Source of the DNA: Neocallimastix lanati (nom. inval.)
Lineage: Eukaryota; Neocallimastigomycota; Neocallimastigomycetes; Neocallimastigales; Neocallimastigaceae
Length of the DNA: 37,500 nucleotides
Direction of reading: 5' to 3'
Assembly: GCA_016946835.1 (NCBI GenBank)
Contig: JACVTC010000046.1
Location: 750,001-787,500 of the forward strand
Part shown: positions 1 through 16,350 of the stretch, piece by piece
Position numbering within the stretch: the first letter of the stretch is position 1
Layout: every line of letters begins with the position of its first letter
Notes under the pieces: model-generated
What the model was told of the DNA's origin: nothing
The model's input: only the letters and a program-made list of their open reading frames with translations
The model's database searches: none
Program-made: the position numbers and the translations under genes

Positions 1-181
1 CTTTTAAGGATCCTAATATAATTTAAATCAATAATGTCTGCATATCTTCCACCAAGAAGGAAGTCACGTCACATAAATATTTACACACTCTTTATTCAGA
101 AAATTATTAATATTAACATGATTATCGCAATTTAACTATTCACTACCATTATTAGTAATGATACTATTATTTTAACTATCT

Positions 182-523
182 CTAATTAATAATCCTATTT
201 TCTCTATCACTAATTCTATTATTATTATTAACAATATCATTTCTATTGTTATATTTATTAATATTATAAACTTCGTTACTACTATCAGAATCCATACTTG
301 ATTCTACACTATTCATATCAATGACAACAGCGTTTACATTACTATTTGATATTGGACAATATTTTGAAATTATAAAAAGCCCTTCATAAATAATTTCATT
401 ATCCTTAAAATATTTCATTTCGAAATTCACAGAAAAGATAGCATTTAGAAAATTAATGTTCCAATTGAGGATTACTATTTTTTCTATAGCAACAAGGATA
501 TTGTTCTGGACAATCGTCTTCAA
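182..523 (-). pseudogene. Asn/Ser-rich gene fragment, copy 1
   Basis: I do not recognise this 113-codon open frame. Its C-terminal part reads MDSDSSNEVYNIN followed by Asn-rich sequence. A near-identical peptide (DFDSSNEEYNINNNN) is encoded on the same strand near 2450-2510, so this is a duplicated piece of coding sequence. The N-terminal half has ordinary composition (for example EMKYFKDNEIIYEGLF), which argues against a random frame. DNA just downstream on this strand (91-215) also resembles 1797-1895. It may be a fragment of a low-complexity host gene or a poorly conserved part of the adjacent retroelement. No function can be given. Confidence 0.35.
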
Positions 524-599
524 TCATATTAGCGGCTTGGCAACACGAGCATCGAATATATAATCACATCTAGCATGAAGTACCCATAGGAAGCCAATT

Positions 600-781
600 T
601 TAAATTCCATATTTATCATATTTATTAAAAGTGTCATTAATGAATAAGTAAAGCAAAATAGGTGAGAGGGGGTAACCTTGACGAACAGCTTTCTTAATAC
701 TAAATGATTCCGATAATTGTCCATCAACCTTTATACAAGCTTTTTTTTTTCCATAGCCTCAATTATTGTGAACTTTAATCT

Positions 782-868
<87 letters not shown>

Positions 869-1560
869 TTATTTATTATAAAAGCCTTAGAAGATAAGTA
901 TAAGTTTTCAAAAAATTTAAAGCACTTACCTCTAAAACCTAAGTGATGAATTTTCATTAAAACATTATATATGGGAAAAGAGTCATAAGCCTTTTTAAGG
1001 TCCAAAAAAGCAAGGTAAGTATTTTTATTTTCTAATTTTCTTTAACATATAATTCTTAATGAAGTCTAAAGACTTTATGCATTCTACTCGGTTACTAAAT
1101 CCATATTGTTTGGGTCTAATAAATCCTTTATCAATTCTATATTTAGAGATTATATTAACTATGATTTTTGTTATAATTTTTAATCCATTATTGATAAGAG
1201 AGATGCCACGATAGTCATTACAATGGGATGAATAGAAACTATTGATGCGTTATTCCATGATTTTGAAAAAATCACCATTCCAAATATGATTGATTAAGGC
1301 TTTAAGAAATATAAAGCCAGATAAAATATGAATCATTTGTACCAGGAATCAAAGTCTTAAAGAATTCCATTGGAATACCATCAGAATCACAAGCTTTAAA
1401 GTTAAGAGTAGATGAGATCACCTCACTAATTTCTTCATTGCTAATATCTTGGTTAATTTCCCATTCTTGTTGCCTTGGATTTCCAAAATTCTTAAGTGCA
1501 TCAGAATCTTTCCAGAAATCTTCAGAAAGACTATGACCTGACGAATCCTAGAAATTTATA
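600..1560 (-). mobile_element. Degenerate non-LTR (LINE-type) reverse transcriptase relic
   Basis: Read on the minus strand from high to low coordinates, successive RT blocks appear in the right order. An EEISEVI..KACDSDGIPMEFFK block lies at about 1470-1330. Next comes CNDYRGISLINNGLKIITKI with KQYGFSNRVE at about 1225-1080. TYLAFLDLKKAYDSFP..VLMKIHHLGFRG follows at about 1020-930, and KAVRQGYPLSPILLYLFIND at about 695-625. These match the fingers and palm of non-LTR retrotransposon RTs: the first catalytic Asp in FLDLKKAYD and the RQG.PLSP motif. The frame is broken by stops (near 1245 and 1035), frameshifts and a TTTA microsatellite at 779-870. The YxDD box is not recognisable. It is a dead copy, and no intact endonuclease ORF is present. 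Confidence 0.85.
779..870. repeat. (TTTA)n microsatellite inside the RT relic
   Basis: About 22 tandem TTTA units. The repeat falls between the GFRG-containing RT block (about 900-1020) and the RQGYPLSP block (about 625-695), so it interrupts the former coding sequence. Its flank, with the core CAATTATTGTGAACTTTAAT, recurs at 1910-1930, where only a short TTTA run follows. Confidence 0.9.
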
Positions 1561-1796
1561 ATGCGATTTTTTTTTTTAAGCATTTCTTATTCAGTATTAG
1601 GTTTGAATTGACTATCTGAAAGAAATTATGGTCTTCTCCTTCAGAGGCATTGGCCCTGCTAGCCTGTCTAACTGTATTTTCAGAGTTGACCCACCTGGTT
1701 AATTTGCACTTAATTCATCGGAAAAACAACCTTTGAAGAGTACTAGTCATAAACATGATTTCTGCTAAGAGAGTCACAGATCTCACCAAGAAATAC

Positions 1797-1945
1797 TCAC
1801 TATTCAGAAAATTACTAATATTATCACGATTATTATTAATTTATCTATTCACTATATTATTAGTAGCAATACTATTATTTTCACTATCACTAATATTTTT
1901 TTTATAGCTGCAATTATTGTGAACTTTAATCTTTATTTATTTATT
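1797..1945. repeat. Direct repeat of sequences at 91-215 and 745-790
   Basis: The stretch starting with TATTCAGAAAATTACTAATATT resembles 91-215 (TATTCAGAAAATTATTAATATT and onward, including the TTATTAGTA.TGATACTATTATTTT-like part). The following CAATTATTGTGAACTTTAAT matches 757-776. The relic RT is therefore bracketed by related sequence about 1.7 kb apart, which suggests either an internal duplication or two fragments of the same element. On the minus strand the repeat is Asn-rich if translated, but it contains stops. Confidence 0.6.
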
Positions 1946-2020
1946 CTTATATAAAATACATGAATACTTTTAATTTTAATAAAAAATAAAAAAACATAGA
2001 ATTAATAAAATAAATAAATA

Positions 2021-2568
2021 TTATTTGTCCAATTTGAACATAATAATAAATAAAAAAGTAACGTGAAATAAAAAGTAATAATCAAAAATATGTGTATAAA
2101 TAAATTCATAAAAAAGTTCATATGCAACAAACCTCACCTCCATATGGATTATCACTAATATTAATATTCCTATTTTTTCTATTAATACCATTACCATTAT
2201 TACCAACACTATTCCTTTTGTTATTATTGTTAACATCAAATTTTTATTTATTTGTTATATATATATATATATTTTATTTATAATAATTAATCATTAATTT
2301 TGTATGACAAATAATGCATTAATAACATCAATCATATCATATTCATATATTAATATTTCTTAAAAAATATTAAATTATGAACCATTTTACAAAAAGAAAC
2401 ATTTACTACTAAGTTAAAATAATAAAAATTTAATTTTAATACAAAGCTAATATAGTTATTATTGTTAATATTATATTCTTCGTTACTACTATCAAAATCA
2501 ATACTTTTTTCTGCGCGAGCTTTCATAGTATGGTATAGATATAGATCATTAAATTTATTAATTAACAA
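2021..2568 (-). pseudogene. Asn/Ser-rich gene fragment, copy 2
   Basis: The minus strand at 2350-2568 opens with an ATG and includes KSIDFDSSNEEYNINNNN, the counterpart of the copy at 182-523. Further downstream on the minus strand, 2237-2140 reads DVNNNNKRNSVGNNGNG..RKNRNINISDNPYGGE, an Asn-rich peptide that could be a following exon. No complete gene can be assembled. Both parts resemble relics of one duplicated Asn-rich protein of unknown role. Confidence 0.3.
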
Positions 2569-2569
2569 A

Positions 2570-2694
2570 TAAAATTAATTATATTTAATAATAATAAATA
2601 TTATTTACCCTACTTAAACTCTACAACAAATAACCATAAAATAAATAAATAAATAAATAATAAAAGCTTTTCTTCTAGTTTTTTGTTTTATTTA

Positions 2695-2737
<43 letters not shown>

Positions 2738-3084
2738 TTTATTTTATTAAATTTTATTTTAATGGTATTAATTTCTTTATTATTATCATTTTATAATTAA
2801 TATTAGTACTATAATTAAACTTAATTATTTTTTATTACTAATTCTTTTATTATTATTTATTTATTATCATTAATTTTATTAATTTTTTTATTTGTGAAAC
2901 TTCGTTTTTTTTTTTTTTTTTTTTTTTTTATTAATTTTAATTTTATTTTTTATTTTTTATTTTTTTTTTTATTTTTATTTATTATATTAATATACATTTA
3001 TTATATAAATATATTGAGGAAAAAAAAATCAAACTAATAAATAAAACATTTTATTTAATATTTTTAGTTCTTTATTTAAATTTC
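2570..3084. other. Gene-free AT-rich spacer with poly-T tracts
   Basis: It holds a poly-T tract of about 36 at 2699-2735, another of about 23 near 2905-2930, and TTA/TTTA-rich sequence. It is the presumed 3' flank of the Ca2+-ATPase. I see no coding potential or RNA gene. Confidence 0.7.
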
Positions 3085-7800
<4,716 letters not shown>

Positions 7801-7811
7801 TTTAGATATAT

Positions 7812-7977
7812 CTATATTATAATTATTTATTATTTATTAATTTAAATAGTTTTCAAAATCCAAAAATATTAATAATAATAATAATAATAATTAATCCTAA
7901 TATATTATTTTTAAAAAGTTACATTGGAAATATAATAGTTATTTTAAATATTAAATAAATAAAATTAAAATACTTAC
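7812..7977 (-). promoter_or_regulatory. Possible intron in the 5' UTR of the Ca2+-ATPase
   Basis: On the minus strand a GTAAGTATTTT donor (7977 downward) is followed 166 bp later by an AT-rich tract ending in ATATAG (7812), eleven bases before the ATG at 7800. Size and boundary style match the ten coding introns of the gene. No transcript supports it, and AT-rich DNA produces such motifs by chance. Confidence 0.35.
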
Positions 7978-8005
7978 ATTTTTTATTTTTTATTTCTCCC
8001 TTACT

Positions 8006-8039
<34 letters not shown>

Positions 8040-8655
8040 TATTATATTATTTTAATTTTTTGAATTATTATTATTTGAAATAATTATTAATTTTTTTTAA
8101 AATTAATTTTAATATTTTTGTTATTTTAATTATTTTGATTTTTTTTTTTTTTTTATTTATTATTATTTTAGATGTTATTATTTAACCTTCTAAATAATAA
8201 AAGTATTTGTTTTATATAATAATATATTCTATAAAGGTAAAAATTAAATATTATTATTAAAATTTATAATACTTTTTATATAAAAAATAATTAAATAAAT
8301 AAATAGTGTATATATTCTATTATTATTATTATTTTTTTCTTAATATAAAATTAAAAAGTAAAAAGCAACTAATATATATTTATTTATTATTTGAAATTAT
8401 ATAATTTTCTTTTTAAATTTTTAAAATTGATTTTTTCATTTAAATTTAATTAAAGATAATTAAAAAAATTTTTTTTAATTATTACTTTATTAAATCTATA
8501 TTAAAGTAATTTCAAGTGTAAAGAAAAAGAGAAAAATAAATAAAACAATTTTTTTTTTTTTTATTTGAATAATTGAATAATAATTGTTTAGGTTCATTTT
8601 TAACCAGTTATTTTTTTAAAAAAAAAAAATTAAGATATTACTAATAATAGTTAGT

Positions 8656-8765
8656 TTTATTATTTATTATTTATTATTTATTATTTATTATTTATTATTT
8701 ATTATTTATTATTTATTATTTATTATTTATTATTTATTATTTATTATTTATTATTTATTATTTAA
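8656..8765. repeat. Heptanucleotide array (TTATTTA)n
   Basis: About 15 near-perfect 7-bp units in tandem, degenerating after 8765. It is the reverse-complement counterpart of the array at 10529-10672. Confidence 0.9.
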
Positions 8766-8964
8766 TTATTTATTTTTTATTATTTATTATTTATTATTAA
8801 TTATTTATTATTAATTACTTATTATATATTATTTATTATTAAAATCACTAAAAATATGAATTTTCATTTGGTGATTTTTTATTTTAATAATATATTAAAT
8901 TGTTAATATTATAGTATATTGTAATATATTGTAATTGATACCATTTTAAATAAAATCTTAATTT

Positions 8965-9010
<46 letters not shown>

Positions 9011-10528
9011 ATTAAAAACAATTAATTAGGAGGATAAATTATCAAAAAGAATACATGAAAATATTTGAAATTTTATTATTTATATTTATATATATTAGAT
9101 ATAAAGATAATGAATTATTAATATCGATAAAACTTTTTTTTAAAATAAATATTATATAATACTATAAATGACTACTTTTTTAGCAAATATTATATATATG
9201 ATTTATATTTTTAGTACATTAACTATTGCTAATCAAATATACGTCTTATTAAACAAATAATAATAGTAAAAATGATGTTTAATAAAACTAAAAACAAATA
9301 AAAACAAAAAAAAAAAAAAAAAAAAAAAAAAAAGGAGATGAAGAAGAAAAAAGAAATGGAAATAAGGTGAAAGCACAAAAAATAAAATAAATTTAATAAA
9401 AATAATATGCCAAAGTTAAAAGTTGGTAAATAATTAATAAAAGTATAAAAAAAAAAAATAGTAAATAATAAATAATAAAAACAAAAAAATAAAAAATTGA
9501 AAAGTATATTTTTCTTATAATGTTACATATAATTTAAATCCACATGTCATATTATTACTATATATTGATTTATATTAAATTAATTTAAATTTATATAATT
9601 GATTATTCCATAAAAAAATTTTATTCTTTAGTATTCTATTTAACCCTTTATAAATTTTAAAGGATTGGGTTTAGATATTTAAGTCTTTTTTTTTTCTTTA
9701 AAGTACAATCTCAATAATATTTATTATTTTCAATTTCCTATTACTATATACATAGGACGGTATACACCGGAAAAAAAAAAAAAAAAAAAAATCAGTATAT
9801 ACATTTTTATTTATTTAAAAAACTATTACTTTGATATAAAGGTATCTTAGATTATTATTGTTAATTTAAATAGTTTATGGTTAACTAGTGAAACGTAAAA
9901 CTCACTCTTATATAATTGTAGAAATAAAAATTAAATGGAATTATTTACCGTTCATTCCGATAAATTTTAAATAAATAGTAAATATAACAAAGATAATTTA
10001 TATTAAAAAAAATTATTAAAAAGAGTATTCTTGTTTTTTTGTATTAAATCCAAATGTTTTTTTTTTTTTTTTTTTATTTTTTTATTTTATTTTATTAACG
10101 AATATAATAGGGTTTAAAAATACATTATGAACATTATCTATAAAATTCTGTTATTTTTATTGAAAATTAAGAAAAAAAATTATAAATCATATGAAAGATA
10201 TATGCAAGTACTTAATTATATTTAAATAATATGACTTTTTGGAAAAAAGATGCAAAAATCAATATTTTAAATTTTTATTAATAGAATTATTATTTATTCT
10301 TTCTCAAAATTTAAAGTTTTTACGAAAATAAAATTTGTTGTTAATATATAGTAAGTTCTGTTGGGATAATTTAATTGGACGATCATTTATAATTTTTATA
10401 AATATAAATAAAAAATATATAATTATTATGTTCTTAATAATTAAATATATATAAATATAATTAATAAAAATAAGTAATAAATAATAATAAATATATAATA
10501 AATATATAATAAATAAAAATTATATATT

Positions 10529-10672
10529 AATAAATAATAAATAATAAATAATAAATAATAAATAATAAATAATAAATAATAAATAATAAATAATAAATAA
10601 TAAATAATAAATAATAAATAATAAATAATAAATGATAAATAATAAATGATAAATAATAAATGATAAATAAAT
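10529..10672. repeat. Heptanucleotide array (AATAAAT)n
   Basis: About 20 tandem 7-bp units, with some AATGATA-type variants near 10630-10665. The unit is the reverse complement (up to rotation) of the unit at 8656-8765, so the two arrays form inverted repeats about 1.8 kb apart. Confidence 0.9.
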
Positions 10673-11507
10673 ACTAAAAATAAAAAGAGTATTTAATTAA
10701 TAAATAAATAAATAAATAATAAATTAAAAGAATTAAATAATAAATAATTGAATAAAAAATAATAAATAATGAATAATAATAAAAATAATAAGTAATAAAT
10801 AAATAAATAATCCTATTTATCAATTAATAAAAATCCATATTAATATTTGTAATACAAAAAAAAAAAAAAATAAAAAGATATTTATAATAAAAAAGATTAT
10901 TTTTTAAATATATATATACACATTATTATTTTTTTAATTAATAGTAAAAATGTATTTTTATTTTTTAAATATTACTATTTTTACTTATCTACTTTTTTTG
11001 TGAAAATAAATAATAATTAATTAAATAATTAAATATAATTAATTTTAAAATTAATTAATGAATGAATAAACAAAATAAATAAATAATAAATAATAATAAA
11101 TAATAATAAATAATAATAATAAATAAATAAATATAAATAAATAAATAAGTAAATAAATAAATAAGTAAATATTTATTTATTTACTTAATTACTAATAAAA
11201 AATTCTAAATAAATATATTTCATTTTGTTTCTTTGTAATGATATTTTATTGTATATTATTTTTATTTATTAGTAACTTTTATATTTTTCAATTCATTAAT
11301 TAATTATGTATATTATAAATATAATTACACATCGTTTTAAGTACTTATTTTATCTATTTTTTTCTTTTTTTTTTATTAAAATTGTTTGTTTTATGTATTT
11401 TATTTTTTAGTAGTGTATTTAAAAAAAAATTATACCTCCATTTAATATAAAAAAAAACATCTATTTATATATTTATTATCTATTTTTAATTTTAATTAAT
11501 TATATAT

Positions 11508-13571
11508 TTATTTTTTGATTACACACCAGTTATTGTTTTCAACACCCCAGTCACCATCATCATCAGTATAGAAGACAGTAGATGTATTTTTACAACAAGG
11601 ATAACCTTGGACACCAATACATGATGGGGCTTCTGTTCCACAACCACACCAATCATCATTTTCAATTCCCCAGTAACCATCGCTATCTTCATAGTATACA
11701 ATACAATTCTTGTCAGAACAGCATTTATATCCTTGAGCAAGAATCTTTTCAGAGCACGTATTATTTTTAGATGGATTAGTTGAAGAACCACTGCTAGATG
11801 GCTTGTTTTCTTTTAAGAAATTAAGAATAGCGGTGTATTGAGACTTTGGCTTGTAGTTACTATTGAAAAGTAAACCTTTCTTGTCAGAACCTAACCAACT
11901 ATCATTATCACCTACACCCCAAACAAGATAACCAGTACAGCATGAATTACTGAAACAAGCCTTTAAAGCATTAGTGAAGACTGTAGCTTGTTGTTGTTCA
12001 ACATTATTGCTGTTGCATTGATTATCACATTTAACATCGAGTTCAGTAATATGAACTTCAATACCAAGTTTACAGTAACGGGAAATTAAATCATTAATTT
12101 TTTCGTATTTTGGCTGACTTGAAACAGAAACATGATATTGAATACCTACACCATCAATAGGAATGTTACGAGAAATCATATCTTTTACAAATTGGTATAC
12201 CGATTCAGATTTACCATAAATACCTTCAGTATTATAATCGTTATAGAAAAGTTTAGTATTTGGAGAAACTTTACGAGCAGTTTGGAAAGCTAAATCAACA
12301 AAGTTTGGAACTTTTTGGTAAAGGAAGGAGTTACGCATTTTCCAACCATTTCCATTAGAACTGTCATCAATAGCTTCGTTAACAACATCCCAAGTATCAA
12401 TCTTTCCTTCATAGTGTTGTAAAGTCTTAGTAATGTGATCAACGATAGCATTCTTTAAGGTGTTTGCATCAGCATTTTCGAACCAAGATGGTTGGTATGA
12501 GTGCCAGATAAGACAGTGACCACGGAAGTCCATGCCTAATTCTTTAGCTTTCTTTAAGTGGTTATCACAATCACTGAAGTTGTAAACACCTTTTTGTTGT
12601 TGAATACCAGACAATTTACAACCATTTTCAGCAACCATATAATTAAAGGCTTTTAAGGCTTCATTATAGGCTTGATTATTAAATTTCATAGTGTTAGCAG
12701 CAACACCAATTCTGAAACCATTAGCATAGTCTTTAAGAAGTTCGTAACTACCACTAGCATTACTAGAATTACCACCAGTATTACTATTACCGTTACCACC
12801 AGTATTACCAGTATTGCCACCAGTGTTACCTCCATTTTTACCAATGTATACCTTTGCATATGGGAAATCTGCAGTACCACTAGTACCTGAACCAGTACTA
12901 CCAGCTTCTCCTAAAACCTTTGCTTCATGCATTTTGCCCATTTTCATACCGAGTTTTTCCCATTGTTCGAAGTGAGCAGTAATATCAATTGTACCACAAT
13001 CACGAGCTTGTTGACGAATACTGAAGAACTGCTTGAAATTAGTATCACCATCAATGGATGGACCGTAACGACTATTTTCATAAACAGTATATTTAGCACC
13101 ATCAATGGTGTAATCGCCATACTTTTTGTTTCCTACCCAATCTCCTGGACGCCATTGACTAAGCCAGTTATCTACAACATAGAATTCAACAAGTGGACTT
13201 CTTGTCCATCCATAAATACCAACATAAGAATAATCTACATTAGAAATACCTTGTTTAACAAGTTTGAAGTCAGCATACATATGTCCAAGTTGTTGATGAG
13301 TTTTGGTGCTATCAAAGGAAAGACCACTACGACATAAATAATCCTTTGCGTTTTGGAAAGAACATGAGAATGAACCATCAGAATAGAAAGTAGCACTGTT
13401 ATTGCCACTGTCTGCCCATAATTCATATCCAATACCATTGATTTGGCCTACCTTGTTACTGGTAACTCTAACACTTTCACCAGAGTGTTTAGCTGAGCTA
13501 CAGAAACTTTGAGCTTTAACTGAAGAAACAGACAGAGTAAAAGCTAATGGAATTAATCCTGAAAATCTCAT
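11508..13571 (-). CDS. Secreted bifunctional xylanase: GH11 + GH10 + two fungal dockerins
   Basis: An endo-1,4-beta-xylanase of 687 residues encoded without introns. A signal peptide spans about residues 1-20 (cleavage near VKA-Q). GH11 covers about 25-243: YGWTRSPLVEFYVVDNW holds the predicted nucleophile Glu129, and KMHEAKVLGEAG the predicted acid/base Glu222. A Gly/Asn/Thr/Ser linker follows (about 245-274). GH10 covers about 275-588: WDVVNEA gives the acid/base Glu399, HITELDV the nucleophile Glu510, and WGVGDNDSW is the conserved C-terminal loop. After a Ser linker come two Cys-rich dockerins, 606-645 and 651-685, each with the GY.CC ... D.DG.WG.EN..WC pattern. The dockerins imply assembly on a fungal cellulosome. 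Lack of introns, unlike the seven-exon GH45 gene at 30073, and a GH11 style like those of rumen bacteria such as Fibrobacter suggest bacterial ancestry (inference). Both catalytic modules look intact. Confidence 0.96.
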   Translation of the reverse strand: MRFSGLIPLAFTLSVSSVKAQSFCSSAKHSGESVRVTSNKVGQINGIGYELWADSGNNSATFYSDGSFSCSFQNAKDYLCRSGLSFDSTKTHQQLGHMYADFKLVKQGISNVDYSYVGIYGWTRSPLVEFYVVDNWLSQWRPGDWVGNKKYGDYTIDGAKYTVYENSRYGPSIDGDTNFKQFFSIRQQARDCGTIDITAHFEQWEKLGMKMGKMHEAKVLGEAGSTGSGTSGTADFPYAKVYIGKNGGNTGGNTGNTGGNGNSNTGGNSSNASGSYELLKDYANGFRIGVAANTMKFNNQAYNEALKAFNYMVAENGCKLSGIQQQKGVYNFSDCDNHLKKAKELGMDFRGHCLIWHSYQPSWFENADANTLKNAIVDHITKTLQHYEGKIDTWDVVNEAIDDSSNGNGWKMRNSFLYQKVPNFVDLAFQTARKVSPNTKLFYNDYNTEGIYGKSESVYQFVKDMISRNIPIDGVGIQYHVSVSSQPKYEKINDLISRYCKLGIEVHITELDVKCDNQCNSNNVEQQQATVFTNALKACFSNSCCTGYLVWGVGDNDSWLGSDKKGLLFNSNYKPKSQYTAILNFLKENKPSSSGSSTNPSKNNTCSEKILAQGYKCCSDKNCIVYYEDSDGYWGIENDDWCGCGTEAPSCIGVQGYPCCKNTSTVFYTDDDGDWGVENNNWCVIKK

Positions 13572-14220
13572 CTTATTTTCTAAAAGTTATATATTATTAT
13601 TTTATGCAAAAGCTATTTTTCAACCAGTGAAACAATATATATTGTTAATTAAATAAGTAATTATTTTTTAATAATTTTGATAACAAAATGGAAAAAAAGA
13701 AAAAAAAAGTAAATTTAGGCTATTTATATGATTATTCTGTTTGTCTAATAAATTAATAAATTTTTTAATTAAATAATTTATTTTGATTTTATTTAATAGA
13801 TAATCATCAAATTTTAAATTTCAAATTTTAAATTTTTATTTTTATTTATTTATATATCTATTTATAAAGATATACATGCTGAAATTAATAATAATTAAAA
13901 TTTCATTATGTAATATTTATAAAATGTTTTCCATTTTGATAAAATATTTATAAAATTTGATTTTATTTATAGTCATTAATAAATATTAAAAAAAAAAAAA
14001 AGACAAATATAATTTATATAATTATTAAAGTTTGATTATTTTATATTAAAATCTTAAATTAATTAAAAATTGTATTACATAAAACTTTTATTTTTTTATA
14101 AATATACATGTTATGAAGTATCAAATTTTTAATAGATATAAATATTATGTAGTAACAAAAAATTTTTATTCTTTTTATTAGGTTTATATATTTTATATTA
14201 AGTTAAGTATTATATAAATA

Positions 14221-14299
<79 letters not shown>

Positions 14300-14513
14300 A
14301 ATATTTCGATTTATATATAGAATAGTATAATTATATGAAATAGTTTATATAGTTATAGCATTTATAAATGAATTTTTTTAATACAATGAATTTATATATT
14401 AAGAATAAATATAATTTCAATAGATTAAGAGTCACATTTGACCTATAAAATGATTATATTATAAAAATTAAAATTAAAAGAGATTTTATTTTATAATTAT
14501 TAACGAGATAAAA
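13572..14513. other. 5' flank of the xylanase gene and AT-rich spacer
   Basis: It should contain the xylanase promoter, reading leftward. TATA-like runs occur everywhere (for example 13587-13597), so none can be singled out. It also contains an AAAT microsatellite at 14219-14300. I see no other gene. Confidence 0.5.
14219..14300. repeat. (TAAA)n microsatellite
   Basis: About 20 perfect tetranucleotide units, lying about 210 bp upstream of the copia relic start. Confidence 0.9.
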
Positions 14514-15948
14514 AATGTCCAATAGAGAAATTATTATAACTAAGGATCAATTAACCAGATATAACTTCAAGGTATTGAAACAAGAATTAAATCTAATTTT
14601 AAAATGTTATGGATTAGAAAAATATATCTACTAGAAAATACTAAAAAAAAGAAAAATGAATGGTTCTACGTTAACTAATGAACGAAAAAAGAAATTAATT
14701 TTAATCTCTTTTTTTAAGTTAAGGAAATTTAACTAAACAGTATTAGTAATGACCTGGTAGAAAACATTGATTTATATCTTCCATAGTATATCAAGCCTGT
14801 AACATAATTTCTTGTTTAAATTTAAACTATGATAAAGATAGAGTAGAAGAAATTAAAAATTTTTTATCAAATATACGATATAACCCGGAAGATTCAATCT
14901 CATTATCAATATTAATTTCAAATATGAATTTGAAATTTAAATAATTTGAAAAATAAAAGAAAAAAATTGATTTAATTTTATAATTCTATTCCAGATGAAG
15001 CAAATTTAAATATAGAAAGTAATAATAATGAAATAAATAATAATAATAATAATAATAATTGTTATTAGGATAATTATGAAAAAAGTGATTATAATTTTTT
15101 TTTTTTTTCAAAATATAAAAAGATATGCAAAATTGCAGAAAAATGGGCCATTATGCTAGCGAATGTTGGAGTTCATCTCAATCAATTAAATAAAAATATA
15201 ATAAAGAGAATAAAAATAAGAACTATAGAGGGAGGCAAAGCAAAACATTTCAAAAACGAAGTTAAAAATGATAATAAAGATAAATACTTAAAATACTTCT
15301 TTAATGATTACAATATAGAAATTTGCATTGAATCAAGAAGAATTTTACCATTTAAAACTTTAAATTATTTTAAAAATTAAATTAAAAATACAAATAAGAT
15401 TATAGATGAAAACATAAATATTACTTCTTGGACTTTAGATCTTTAGATTGTACTTTAGATTCAGGTTCAATAATTTAAATAATGCTTTATATGTTCCAGT
15501 ATTCAAAAAAGAATTTAATTTTAATGAATACATCAATACTCTGTAAACTTAAAAAGTAGATAATTTAGATACAAAAATCCAAATATAATTGCAATAATTA
15601 ATCAGTTATGATAATAATCACCTGTAAATTTGATATAGGAGATTGGATCATTTATTATCATTTAGATACTTTAGAAATAAATTAAAAAATATTGATATAA
15701 AATGTAGATGTAGAGTATGATCAAAATCAAAATTAAAGAACTTTTCTCATTCAATATCTAATAAAAAAGCCTCACAGGCATTTGAACTAATTCATATAGA
15801 TTTAGTTTAAATTTTAACTGAATCTTTAAATGAAAATAAATATTTTATTTCTATTTTTGATAATTTTTAAAAATTAGGATGGGTTATTTTTATCAAATTT
15901 GAAAGTGAAGTATTTGATATATTTTCAAAATGGTAAAGAATGATAGGA

Positions 15949-15987
<39 letters not shown>

Positions 15988-16350
15988 TATTAAATATTTA
16001 AGAACCGATAATGGAACAAATTTTTCAATTATTTTCTGATTTTTGTAATCTTAATGATATTATAAACCAATATTCCATACTTTATAAACCCCAACAAAGT
16101 AACTGAATATAGAGATTACATGACTCGTTATATTTATAACATAATGCTTTATAGGAGCATTCAAAATAAAGTTTCATTCAAATTGAAGTTGATTATAATT
16201 ATTTAAAAATTTCGATTGTAAGGCATTTTTCCATATACCAAAACAATTCAGGAAAAAATTTGAGAACACTAACCTTCAAAAAATTTTATTGGATACATAT
16301 AATCCCACTACATATAAAATATACAATATTAATAATAATAAATTATTTTC
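14514..16350 (+). pseudogene. Ty1/copia retrotransposon relic (gag, protease, integrase)
   Basis: Four recognisable pieces occur in copia order. 14514-14635 gives a gag-like start (MSNREIIITKDQLTRYNFKV ... GLEKYI then a stop). 15126-15166 is a CCHC zinc knuckle (C..C.KMGHYASEC) with one base missing between the first two Cys codons. 15420-15545 resembles the protease region (SWTLD ... LYVPVFKKEF). 15640-16160 is integrase: a C..C finger, then ELIHIDLV, NKYFISIFDNF, GWVIFIKFESEVFD, LRTDNGTNF and the remains of the Q.S..Y.PQQ.. block. Many stops, frameshifts and a poly-T insertion at 15953-15980 break it. Reverse transcriptase/RNase H and LTRs were not found, so the copy is truncated and dead. 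Confidence 0.8.

Larger units (their letters stand above)
7978..11507. other. 3.5-kb gene-free intergenic region
   Basis: It lies between the 5' end of the Ca2+-ATPase and the 3' end of the xylanase (both minus strand). It contains poly-T at 8011-8038, poly-A at 8971-9008 and 9306-9332, and two heptamer arrays (8656-8765 and 10529-10672). An imperfect hairpin with AAAATCAC/GTGATTTT arms lies at about 8843-8880. No frame, RNA gene or transposon relic was recognised. Confidence 0.6.

Noticed and set aside
8641-8765. CRISPR-like regular repeats
   Set aside because: Tandem repeats without spacers in a eukaryotic genome; plain micro- and minisatellites.
12672-13337. Open frames on the plus strand and other frames within the xylanase
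   Set aside because: Shadows of a gene with strong domain evidence on the minus strand.
15153-15380. 75-codon plus frame in the copia relic
   Set aside because: Its ATG lies inside the zinc-knuckle codons in a different frame; it is a chance frame over gag remains.
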